Below the pieces are notes generated by a model. It was not told where the DNA came from, did not search any database, and was given only the letters and a program-made list of their open reading frames with translations. A stretch of DNA of 64,000 bases, taken from Tetragonia tetragonoides. Its lineage: Eukaryota > Streptophyta > Magnoliopsida > Caryophyllales > Aizoaceae. The position numbers and the translations under genes were made by a program. The stretch is from the NCBI GenBank assembly GCA_038025085.1, contig CM076153.1, positions 2,356,001 through 2,420,000 on the forward strand, written 5' to 3'. Of this stretch, positions 35,576 to 45,341 are shown one piece after another (position 1 is the first letter of the stretch; each line of letters opens with the position of its first letter).

Positions 35576-35855
35576 TTGGCTGGGCAAGTGGGCGGGGCCC
35601 GTTAACCGACCCGCCCCATTAGCGGGTCATGACCCGCTTACTATTATAAATGGGCGGGTCAAAATGGGCCGGCCCATTTAAAAGTTAAGCGGGTCATAGC
35701 GGGTCGTAAATGGGTCGACTCATTTAAATATTTTTTACTAAAAAAACACTTTTTAAATTTTAAACGGGCCAAAATGGGACGGCTTGACCCGACCCGCCCC
35801 GACCCGCACTCACAAAATGTCCGACTCGCCCCGACCCTCCCATTTGCCCAGCTCT
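35576..35855. mobile_element. hAT-like non-autonomous element (acccgccc-rich)
   Basis: About 280 bases with inverted termini: ggctgggcaagtggg on the left, and cccatttgcccagctc on the right, whose complement is gagctgggcaaatggg. The interior is packed with gcgggtc and acccgcc words and an aaaaaacactttttaaattt core shared with the copy at 9929-10106. The size and the lack of coding capacity suggest a non-autonomous DNA element. I could not read an 8-bp target duplication. Confidence 0.6.
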
Positions 35856-36449
35856 CCCGCCAAGTGTCTCCTGTGGCCCTATTCTTATGCACTCGACACG
35901 CCTAATCACATAGGAGGGGAATTTTCTTAGGTCTTTCTTTCTTTTTCTACATTCTCCTTTTGAGGTTAAACAATCTCTTACATGACACAATAGTGGATTT
36001 TCCACTTTAGTGGTTTATGCTGGAGAGATGTTCTTTATATTGCTGATTGTTTTTCTTCCCAAAAAGCTTAGTTGTGGGCATAATTTTAACACCATAGTGC
36101 AACACAAAATTTAAAACTGCTCGTTGAAAAGTTTAGCGACATATATTTTTTTTGGCAACAATTTAAGTCAACAATAATTTCACTACTTTTCAAGTTCATC
36201 ATTGTAAGCGTGTTTATAGTGAAACAATGTCGTAAAAGGAAGATTATTCTTTCATTGATGAATCAAAAACATTGTGACAATGCTTTAGTAATACAATGCA
36301 AAATGTAAAACAACGACCAATAAGAACCAGCCTTGTAGATTTCCATGCTAAATAGTACGTAAAAATTACTAGTATTGCAACATTTAGTAATGTTGTGGCT
36401 TTGGCTTGTAGCCTTGTAGTAGTGATGCTTCTGCTCAAGGCAAAACCTT
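35856..36449. other. 3' flank of the 241-residue glycine-rich gene
   Basis: Includes a 3'-untranslated-like block near 36243-36300 (gattattctttcattgatga) that recurs downstream of the paralogue at 40265-40330. Confidence 0.5.
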
Positions 36450-37175
36450 TCAAAACCCACCACCACCTCCAGCACCTCCACCAAACCCACCACCGGCACC
36501 CCCACCGGCACCACCACCAAGTCCACCACCAGCACCTGCTCCACCACCAGCACCTCCACCAAACCCACCACCGGCACCCCCACCGGCACCACCACCAAGT
36601 CCACCACCAGCACCTCCACCAAACCCGCCACCGGCACCACCGCCAGCGCCACCACCTAGTCCACCGCCGGCACCTCCACCAAACCCACCACCGGAACCGC
36701 CACCAAGTCCACCTCCGCCACCGGCACCTCCACCAAGTCCACCGCCACCACCGGAACCTCCACCAAGTCCACCTCCAGAGCCTCCTCCAAGTCCACCGCC
36801 GCCACCAGCACCTCCTCCAAGTCCACCGCCACCTCCAGCACCTCCACCAAGTCCACCGCCAGAGCCTCCTCCAAGTCCGCCGCCACCACCAGCACCTCCT
36901 CCAAATCCACCACCAGCACCACCACCTGCACTGCCACCTAGTCCACCTCCACCACCTAACCCTCCACCACTTCCACCACCAAGACCACCCCCAGCTCCTC
37001 CCCCAGCACCGAGTCCGCCACCAAATCCGCCACCGCGTCCTCCACCTAGGCCACCACCATGGTACAGTAGTTTCTCATCATCAAATGAATGAGTAGCCAC
37101 TAGCTTCCTACTAGCACTAGTAGTGTAAACTAGTGCACCAAGAAGTAAACATATAAGAAGCTTACTGCAAGTCAT
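36450..37175 (-). CDS. Secreted glycine-rich protein, tandem copy 1
   Basis: A single exon of 241 residues. Signal peptide at residues 1-21 (MTCSKLLICLLLGALVYTTS), then a short polar stretch (RKLVATHSFDDEKLLYH), then about 200 residues of GGG, GGA and GGL units built on repeats such as GGGLGGGAGGG and GGGFGGGAGGG. These fit a class of plant glycine-rich cell-wall proteins (established for the class; inferred here). A TATA box reads catatataaa on the minus strand near 37241-37250, about 70 bases upstream. The paralogue at 40475-41005 shares the signal peptide, the polar stretch, promoter words (gaagtggtggtacgaag on the plus strand) and part of the 3' flank, so the duplication covered the whole gene. 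Repeat number may be assembly-sensitive. Confidence 0.85.
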   Translation of the reverse strand: MTCSKLLICLLLGALVYTTSASRKLVATHSFDDEKLLYHGGGLGGGRGGGFGGGLGAGGGAGGGLGGGSGGGLGGGGGLGGSAGGGAGGGFGGGAGGGGGLGGGSGGGLGGGAGGGGGLGGGAGGGGGLGGGSGGGLGGGSGGGGGLGGGAGGGGGLGGGSGGGFGGGAGGGLGGGAGGGAGGGFGGGAGGGLGGGAGGGAGGGFGGGAGGGAGAGGGLGGGAGGGAGGGFGGGAGGGGGF

Positions 37176-37240
37176 CTTTAATTTCTGGTAACACTTATTC
37201 TTAGATGACTTGGGGTGAGAAGTGGTGGTACGAAGCAGGG

Positions 37241-37250
37241 TTTATATATG
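37241..37250 (-). promoter_or_regulatory. TATA box of glycine-rich copy 1
   Basis: catatataaa on the minus strand, about 70 bases before the ATG. It lies in a block conserved with the other copy. Confidence 0.6.
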
Positions 37251-38249
37251 GATAATTTGATTAAGACATTTTGCCAAAGAGGCTTAGAGGAAGCTAACGG
37301 TTGAGAGAGTTTTATTTAATGTTTTGCATCCTTTGATCTTGAAAACGTGTTGGGACACTTAATGCTTTCAACTGCATAGTTTGAAAAAAGAACAGACAAC
37401 GAACTTGCAAAGCTGGCTAGTTTTTGCTCTTAGTCTTATGCATCATCTTTGGACCATACAATTTTGGTATGTTAATCCTCTACTATTTCTTTTCTTGTTA
37501 ACTCCCTATCATGTTCAATGAACATTTTTTTTCTTTAATCTCTTGTTCAATATTCGTAATTCATGAAGTGTTTCTAAGGGTTTGATGAGTTATTCGATCT
37601 AATCTTTGTATAAACAATTTGAGTTCAGCTATGTTGATACTAACAAATGAAACATTAGCAACAAGCTTTACAATACACAAAGCTAGTAGAAGGCTGATCA
37701 AATAGGCTATTTAAAAATGAACGTGGAAATTTCTTAGATCATCGCCTAAAAGAATAAGTTTAGGTTAAATATTATGCCTCCTTATAATAATGTATCATAT
37801 TTTGCTCATACAAATACTGAAAAAAAAAAAAGAAGAAAAGTTGCAAATCAATGATGATCTAGACAATACAAACCTCTCATTGCGTTTTGTATGGCCTTTC
37901 ATGCATGTTCAACAACAAATATATTAATCTAACTGAATAATCAACGGAAGCACGACAACCCTATCGATCAACCCTAGCACCATTAAGGATAATTGGACAA
38001 GTACAGTTCCTAAAGGTTAGAAGCCCGAAGACATTGGGAGATAAGAAGTCAAACGCATAATCTTACATACCTTATTAAACCACTTAGAAGCGAGTTTAAA
38101 ACTCACTTAATCACAGACCTTAATATTTTTTAGGGTATTAGTATATGTGCATGCGCAAATGTTATCGGACCTTTAGATCCATCCAATAGATGCAAAAATA
38201 GGTTACCAATTAACCAGAGAAGGAAATATGAGCAATTTCTATTAAAGAA
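37251..38249. other. Intergenic spacer of the glycine-rich gene pair, left part
   Basis: AT-rich. No gene or classified repeat seen before the duplicated flank of array C. Confidence 0.5.
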
Positions 38250-38330
38250 ATTAGAAGAAAATGCATAAGTGGCTCTTCAGGGAGTAGTAAAAAGTAATTA
38301 CTCAAAGAATCTCGAATAGAATAGATTATT
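38250..38330. repeat. Left flanking duplication of array C
   Basis: About 80 bases (containing ggctcttcagggagtagtaa and ending atagattatt) are repeated nearly unchanged at 39346-39430, directly on the other side of array C. Confidence 0.85.
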
Positions 38331-39343
38331 TATCTGGTGGTCTATCATGATTTTAGAGGACCCTCGATGTTTCGAGAGGGTTATCCAGAGCTCTAGAACT
38401 TTGATATCACCCATGCCTTTGGTGTTCTAACTTTGACACCAATGTCCCATAAATATCCTTCAAAGCCCATCAGAGACTAAATAAGCGACTCCAAGGTCTC
38501 TCATGTCCCCTAAGGTTGTTTTGTGCGATGTGATGCTAAAATATCCATCTTTGTTTCGGGGCCTCCCGGAAGCCTAAAAACGTAGATAATATCCTTCGTT
38601 TTCGACTTCCTGGGGCCCAGGTGTCATTTTAGCCCAAATTTATTCAGGGTTTATCATGACCCTAGATAACCCTCTCGGCCCTCGGGGTACCGAGAGGGTC
38701 ATACAGATCCCGGAGCTTTGATATCACCCATGCCTTTGGTATCTAACTCTTACATCGGTGGCCCTAAAATGCCCTTCCAAGCGTATCAGAGACTGGATAA
38801 GCGACCCCAAATGCCTCCCATGTTCCCTGGTGTTTCATGCGATATGGTGCGAAAATATCCAACTTCGTTCCGGGACCTCCCGGAAGCCCAAAAAACGTGG
38901 ATAAGAGCCTTCGTTTTCGGCTTTCCGCCAAACTTCTCTGGGGCATCTATCATGACACTAGAGTACCCTCGGTGACCGGGAGGGTCATCCGGGTCCCGAA
39001 CTCTGATATCATACATGCCTTTGGTGTTCCAACTCTTACACCAATGTCCTATAAAACGTTGTTCCAAGTCTATCAAAGACTTGATAAGCGACACGGAGGG
39101 CCTCCCATGTCCCCTTGAGGTGTTTCGTGCGATGTGGTGCGAAATTATCCACCTTTATTTCAAGGCCTAATGGAAGCCCAAAAAAACGTGGATAGTAGCG
39201 GCCTTCGTTTTCGGCTACCGGGAACCCAGGTGTCATTTTTGCCCAAACTTTTTCGAGGGATCTATCATGACCCTAGAGGACTCTCGGTATCCCGAGATGA
39301 TCATCCGGATCCCCAAACTTTGATATCACCCATTCCTTCGATG
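38331..39343. repeat. Array C of ~314-bp satellite-like repeat (about 3 units)
   Basis: Unit markers (gcgatgtgatgctaaaatatc and variants) lie near 38524, 38838 and 39130, in the same orientation as array B. The segment starts and stops sharply at the two ~80-base direct repeats, so its borders are unusually well defined. Confidence 0.85.
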
Positions 39344-39345
39344 AG

Positions 39346-39430
39346 TAGAAGAAATTAAATGCATAACTGGCTCTTCAGGGAGTAGTAAAAAGTAATTAGT
39401 TAAAAGAATCTCGAATAGGATAGATTATTA
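39346..39430. repeat. Right flanking duplication of array C
   Basis: Counterpart of 38250-38330. Differences are a few substitutions and small indels (for example ataagtggc against ataactggc, and ttactcaaag against ttagttaaaag). Confidence 0.85.
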
Positions 39431-40474
39431 ACTGCACGAATATGAGATTGCGTTGCAAGCCCCAATGCTTTAAGGGTAAATTTTTTATTTAGCACAATAT
39501 ATCATACTTGTTTAGCTCATAAGCTTATTCAATCAAGTTCAACATCGTTGATGATGTGGCACCAACACTTTTTATCCATGCATCATATTGGGAGGAAAAG
39601 GTATCAAATAAATTAATCACACCATAACCCCATAAAGAAACTGCTGAATAATAAGAAATGTAAACCTATATTAATCTTTTAAAAGGTTTCTCATGAGACT
39701 GCCTTAAGGTGAGGCCCCCTCTATAACTAAACATGACATTAGAAGGGTCCTTATCGTGAGGCAGCCTTATACGAGTTTTTGTGTTAATCTTATTATTCGT
39801 ATTTGATCATAAAGGAAAACTAAATAATATTTTTTGTATCGAGAGCGATCTTAATTCTTCTTCTGTTTTAGGTAGCATTGCAGACCCGAACATTGGTTCT
39901 TAAAATGTAATTGAGCACCGAAAGGATCGGGCCGGGCCGAGCGGGTCGGATCCCTGAATTCATTTCAATGTCCCGTGTGCTCAAGTTAAGATACATCTCA
40001 CCTCAAAAAAAAAAGTTAAGATACATCTCCATAAATATGAGAACCCCTATATATTGACAGTTATTGAAGCATGCATGCGTATCCAATCATTGTGCTTTGA
40101 ACTTTGATTGATCATTGAACTGTTGTATGAGTATATATCATTCTTTAGTTTTCTTTTGAATAATGTGAAATTAATATAAAATTCCTAAAAGAAATGATGA
40201 ATTGATATATATGTCCTTCAACTCTTCAAGAAAGACGACTAAAATAATATATCAGGCGGTAAATTAACGGAAAGATTATTCTTTCATTGATGAATCAATA
40301 ATATAACACTTTGACATACATTGTTTTAGCAATACAATGAAAATGTAGAAACAAAAACCAAAAGCAATAAACACTTCAAAGCAGAATTACATATGACTAG
40401 TATTAATTGTAGTAGTAACATTATTTAGTAATGTTACGTTGTTGTATGCTTGTATTAGTTGATCATGCATACGC
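39431..40474. other. Intergenic spacer of the glycine-rich gene pair, right part
   Basis: AT-rich. Near 40262-40330 it includes the 3'-flank block shared with the first glycine-rich copy. No other gene seen. Confidence 0.5.
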
Positions 40475-41005
40475 TTAAGGGAAACCGTGTCCAATCCCAC
40501 CACCAGCACCAGCTCCTCCACCAAATCCACCACCAGCGCCAGCACCGCCACCAAGGCCACCACCAAGTCCACCGCCACCACCACCACCAAATCCTCCTCC
40601 ACCACCAGCACCTCCACCTAGTCCACCACCGGCTCCTCCTCCAAATCCAGCACCACCTCCGGCTCCCGCTCCACCTCCGAGTCCACCACCTCCACCGCCA
40701 CCGAACCCTCCACCACCTCCGCCGCCAAGACCACCTCCAGCTCCTCCACCAGCTCCAGCACCACCTCCAAACCCGGCACCAGCACCACCTCCAGCACCAC
40801 CACCGAGGCCACCACCGGCACCACCTCCACCACCAAACCCGCCACCGCCTCCTCCACCTAGGCCACCACCACGACCATGGTGGGGGAAAAAGAATTTCTC
40901 ATCTTCAAATGAATGAGTAGTAGCTCCTAGCTTCCTAGTAGCACTAGTAGTGTAAACTAGTGCACCAAGAAGTAAACATACAAGAAGCTTATTGCAAGTC
41001 ATCAT
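40475..41005 (-). CDS. Secreted glycine-rich protein, tandem copy 2
   Basis: A single exon of 176 residues. Signal peptide MMTCNKLLVCLLLGALVYTT, then RKLGATTHSFEDEKFFFPHH, then a Gly-rich body with GGGGGGFGGGGG and GAGAGGGAGGG runs, ending IGHGFP. It is the paralogue of 36450-37175 and about 65 residues shorter, the difference lying in the repeats. A TATA box (tctctatataaacc on the minus strand, about 41087-41100) lies about 85 bases upstream. An extra Met precedes the MTCNKL that corresponds to copy 1's MTCSKL; either may be used. Confidence 0.85.
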   Translation of the reverse strand: MMTCNKLLVCLLLGALVYTTSATRKLGATTHSFEDEKFFFPHHGRGGGLGGGGGGGFGGGGGAGGGLGGGAGGGAGAGFGGGAGAGGGAGGGLGGGGGGGFGGGGGGGLGGGAGAGGGAGFGGGAGGGLGGGAGGGGGFGGGGGGGLGGGLGGGAGAGGGFGGGAGAGGGIGHGFP

Positions 41006-42188
41006 CTTTGACTTTGTGGAAATTGAATGAAGCCTATTTGTCTTAGATGACTTGAGATTTGGATGAGAAGTGGTGGTACGAAGTAGGGTTTATATAGAGA
41101 TGAATTAATGAATTAAAGCCACTTATCCAAAAAAAATAAAACAATTAATGAAAGCCATTTCATTCACAATGTGAGGCTTAGATCAAACAAAGCTTTGGAA
41201 CGGTTGAGAGATGAGTTTTAATTAATGTATATAGTTCATCTTTTCATCTTCAAACCGTGTTGGAACACTTTAATGCCTTCAACTGCTTTGTTTGAAATTA
41301 ACCCAACTTGCTTTTTAGTTCTGATCTATCTGAGTTTCTGACAGTAATACAAGGTTATTCATAATATTTGGACCATACATTTTTGGTATTTTTGATCCTT
41401 ATTTACTGCTTATTACTACATGTCATCTACATTATTCTACAGAGTATGAGGGAAATCATGAACATGAGCTGCTTCATTCCATAACCATTAAAAGCAACTA
41501 CTAACAAACACACATACAACTAGCATTACACTTTACACATGACTAGTTGTTTATTTGTCATCATCAAAATACTGTACATAGGAACATGACTATGCTCATC
41601 AGTTTACTCTTTATCATCGAAATGCAATGCATATGATGTACTCTAATCGCATATACACAAAAACTCGTATGAGGCGGTGACCTCATGTTGACGCGACCTC
41701 ATAAAAGACATTTTGGCGCATATATAACTTAGTTCAACCATAACATTCGCAGCCGTACGTGGATTCAATTTACAATAGGTATGCAAATTTGGAATTTGAT
41801 CACCATTTGTTGAAGCAATAATAATAGTACTTGTATAATTATATAAGATCGAGTAGGGATTTCATAATTGTGGTAGAACTTTCCTCCTACCTCTAGCAAC
41901 TTTGATGGCGCTAGGATTGCCAAGCAGAGTATACCAAAATTAATGCCCCAAATAATAAGAAAGTCAGCCTGATCAAATAAAGTTCACATGTCACAGTTGT
42001 TGATCCACAACACCCACCCAAACCAGTAAATACGAGTATCAGGAGATTCAGGACTAAGCAAGAAAGTTGTTTCCCTCATGAAAGAAAAGAAAAGAATAGG
42101 CTCAATAATTGACTAGTTCCTTCGGGAAAAAGAAAAAAAAAGGAAAATGCACAACTAGTTGGAAAATTGCTAATTTTTCCATTTATTT

Positions 42189-42225
<37 letters not shown>

Positions 42226-43682
42226 CCTGTCTCGATCCAAATGAGACACCTCATACAAAAATGACGTCAAGCTGACATATACCATTTCAAGTGTACATGC
42301 AAATCACCTCAAATTTGTTGAGATTAGAATTGGTACTTTGGATGCTATTGATCATATGAGTTGATGAGAGACTTTTTTCCATAACACTTGTGGGAGCTTA
42401 TTTAATAAAGGAACACTCTTTAATTAAACTTTAATTTACGTCTCAACCCTTTCTCGAAGGTGGAAGTGGATTGATTGAATGATACTAGGATGAATATGCG
42501 CCTTTGGTGTATTTGTGAGATAGGTACTATTTTGATAACCTATCTAATTATTAATAAAGAATACACTAATTATCAAAAAAAAAAAATTAAACTTTATGTA
42601 AAGTTAATTAATTTGAGCTACATCCTCCACATACATCATATACATCAATGTCATCAGTTTTCAATTACGTACTAAACATCCACCACAACTTTTTTAAATG
42701 ATATGTCCACTGCAAGAAAATCAACAAATTTGTCTAAATTAAAGCAAGGATGGCGATTAGAGGGGGAAAAAAAAGAAAGTAACAGCATGATGTATACTCC
42801 CTTCTAGCATTATCTCAGCAATGATCAGGATGTGACCCAAAAAAAGTCCGACTATATGAAAATTTGGTCAACGAATTCATAAATTTAAATCTAAATTCAT
42901 TAGTAGTTGTCTTCATTGTGTATTAAATGCGCCTAATAATTTGGTTCAGAAAATGTATGTACTCAGATCCGTAAGTGTTTTCCATTGTAGTATGAATGCC
43001 ATAGTGGCTTAAACTGATCGAAGTGCATTTAGCATGGTCGGTGTCTTAGTGATGAATTTCTTTGCAAATTTTCTACTTGATGATGATCTTTCACACATTC
43101 AATCAATTTATTAAGTAATACAGCTAGCATTTGGTTTCGATTTTCAATAGCAAGATTGAGATCGATAATTAAGATTATGATCATTAATTAAATCCATCCA
43201 ACTTAATTACTGTAGCACACCCTGTTTACCCAATTTTTAGCAGCAAACTCTGCTGATTGTTGGGTGCCATAATACGAGGCCTAGCCAAAATTGACACAAA
43301 CAATGTAATGCCAATATTGGGTAAAAATGGGTGGATATATGAATTAGTGTTGCAAACCTTGAAGCCTTTGGTTTTAACATATTGTCGGTGGAAATTGCTC
43401 AATAATTAATTAGCTTGTGCTGATCTCAGCTAGTTCAACAACAGTGCTCCTACATAAGGTTTGTGGGACTGATTCTAAGCCTCTGATTTAAAGCTTTGCA
43501 CAACATCAACAATAATTTTTGTTTCACACATGTTTCCATCCACCTTTATGGTTTCCTTTACAAAAAGGGGAAAAAAAATTACAAAGAGTAATAAAATGAT
43601 TTTTTTATTTTTTGTTTGAAGGAATAATATTATCGTTGAAAATGGGCAATCAAATTAGTTGCAGGAATTACTGAGATTTGAG
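41006..43682. other. Long intergenic region
   Basis: AT-rich with no supported gene. A run of 35 T at 42191-42225 may be the poly(A) tail of an old minus-strand retroinsertion. Confidence 0.45.
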
Positions 43683-43945
43683 ACGGGCCAAACCAATATA
43701 GGTTGGTCCAGTGATTTGTACCTTGGTATTCTTTCTTTACCACCCGTTCACCCGGGTTTAAATTCCACTAAGGATATTTGGAATCCCGTTTCCCCTTTAC
43801 CCCACTCCCTCCAAATACTTGACCATTAACTTTTAAACCTTATGCCAAGATAGGTCAACCCAGGAGTGGTCCTCCTCACCTTATTAAGACGCCCCATAAA
43901 GGTTCCCCTAGGCTAGACTAGCACAGGTACCACTGTTCAGCATTT
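43683..43945. mobile_element. Possible SINE-like or tRNA-derived relic
   Basis: Contains an A-box-like ggttggtccagtgatttg and, downstream, a B-box-like cccgggtttaaattcc, followed by a GC-richer body ending near ctagactagcacagg. I could not define target duplications, so this is tentative. Confidence 0.35.
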
Positions 43946-44174
43946 TGCTTGGCATGGACTGATGGACCCAATTTGTTTGTTTTTTTTTTAAAAATGGGCC
44001 ATAATAACAACATTTGGGCCATCCCTTCTATTGAGAGCCTGGACACGGCCTAAGAACTCGAACTATCTGATTTTGCTTTTTCCTCTACTCCACTCATCAA
44101 TCATCCATCATCCATCATCCACAAATAACAATCCTACTGCTTGGAGGAGAGAGAATCGAAACTATTTGGTGGTG

Positions 44175-44906
44175 ATGAGCTGCATTCACTTTAATTCTCC
44201 AGCTATTCATCATCATCATCACTTGAATCTTCGTCATAATAATAACAATAATCGTATAAGAACCGCCAATCTCTCTTGGCTCCTGTGTGGCAAGTCAATA
44301 GGGTGGTGCAGTGTTCATCAGCAAAGACAAAATGGTAACATTGTTTCACAAGTTTTGCCTTTAAATGTGGATGATTTTCCTACTTCTACTTCTTCTCTCA
44401 CCCTCCTTGCTGCTGTTGCCAAACCTCCAGATATTATCGTTTTCCTCCAGACAAGGTTTGCCTTATGTTCTCTCCAATTGCTGTACTACTTTCATTATCG
44501 TTTTCCTGATCTATGTGCCAAAAGTAAATGTTATTATTGTTGCGGAACGGAGATAGTAATTTGTTAAAGAAAAAAAATCAACTCTTACTCCCTTCGTCCC
44601 ATGTCCTTCCTTACATAAGAATAATGTGGTGACAAGAGTATAGAATAATGTGGTGACATTGATTCATCTTATATGGATTTCATTTTAAATTTTAGTGACG
44701 TTGTTCCTTTCGATTTGAATTGCAATGCATTGTTGGTGTTTTTTTACTTGATGGCCAATTTTGTGGTGCCACAAATTGTCTCCAAAAGTTGGGAGGCCGA
44801 TCAAGTAGATGAAACTGAGAAGCCTAGCCAAAGTGAGTCTGAGGATGAGGGGAAAGCGCGCTCGACATCCACCAAACGAGGTTTTAACAGCACCAAGCCC
44901 AAATAG
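44175..44906 (+). CDS. Unknown small membrane protein, possibly plastid-targeted, two exons
   Basis: Exons 44175-44455 and 44696-44906 join AG|T across a gtttgc...ttttag intron and encode 163 residues. The N-terminus (MSCIHFNSPAIHHHHHLNL) is His- and Asn-rich with few acidic residues and could be a plastid transit peptide (inference). Then come TLLAAVAKPPDIIVFLQT, a hydrophobic segment ending in a single likely membrane span (CNALLVFFYLMANFVVPQIV), and a polar acidic/basic tail (VDETEKPSQSESEDEGKARS...). I recognise no domain. The start was chosen at the first Met after a TATA-less leader; an upstream in-frame Met exists at 44031. The gene converges with the Rab3GAP gene, 435 bases away. Confidence 0.6.
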
Positions 44907-45341
44907 GGAACGGGGACGTGTGGGGATGCGCCAGTTCGCTATCTACCCCAAGCTCCTTCTAATAATTCCTCGAAATGGAGTTTAATATATCAAACTTCTT
45001 AATTTTTATTCCTCTTTCTTTATTCAAAAGTGTTAGATGTCAATTTTTTGTAGATACTATATGTTATCTAGCTAGTACTAGGTAACATCCAGATGACATT
45101 TGGTGACTCTATAATGCTGATTGTTGGTGATAGAAAATGAGTTTCTAACAGGTTACTGATGTATTGATATTCCACCTTAGAGGCTCCCAGTACTAAAATG
45201 AAATGCAAGTTGGAGCTAGTGCATGAACACCAAAAATCCTTTTCATTTATGTAGAGCACTCACTGTCGATGAACAAAAAAATATATTCAGATGTCAATGA
45301 ATAATAACTCCACATAATTTACAATTGGCGATAATAATTTT

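Noticed and set aside
36395..37096. 233-codon histidine-rich plus-strand frame, and a similar one at 40459-40920
   Set aside because: Antisense or shifted-frame readings of the CCA-rich complement of glycine-rich genes.
1..39343. CRISPR-like array from regularly spaced repeats
   Set aside because: The repeats are contiguous ~314-base units in a plant genome, with no short repeat-spacer structure.
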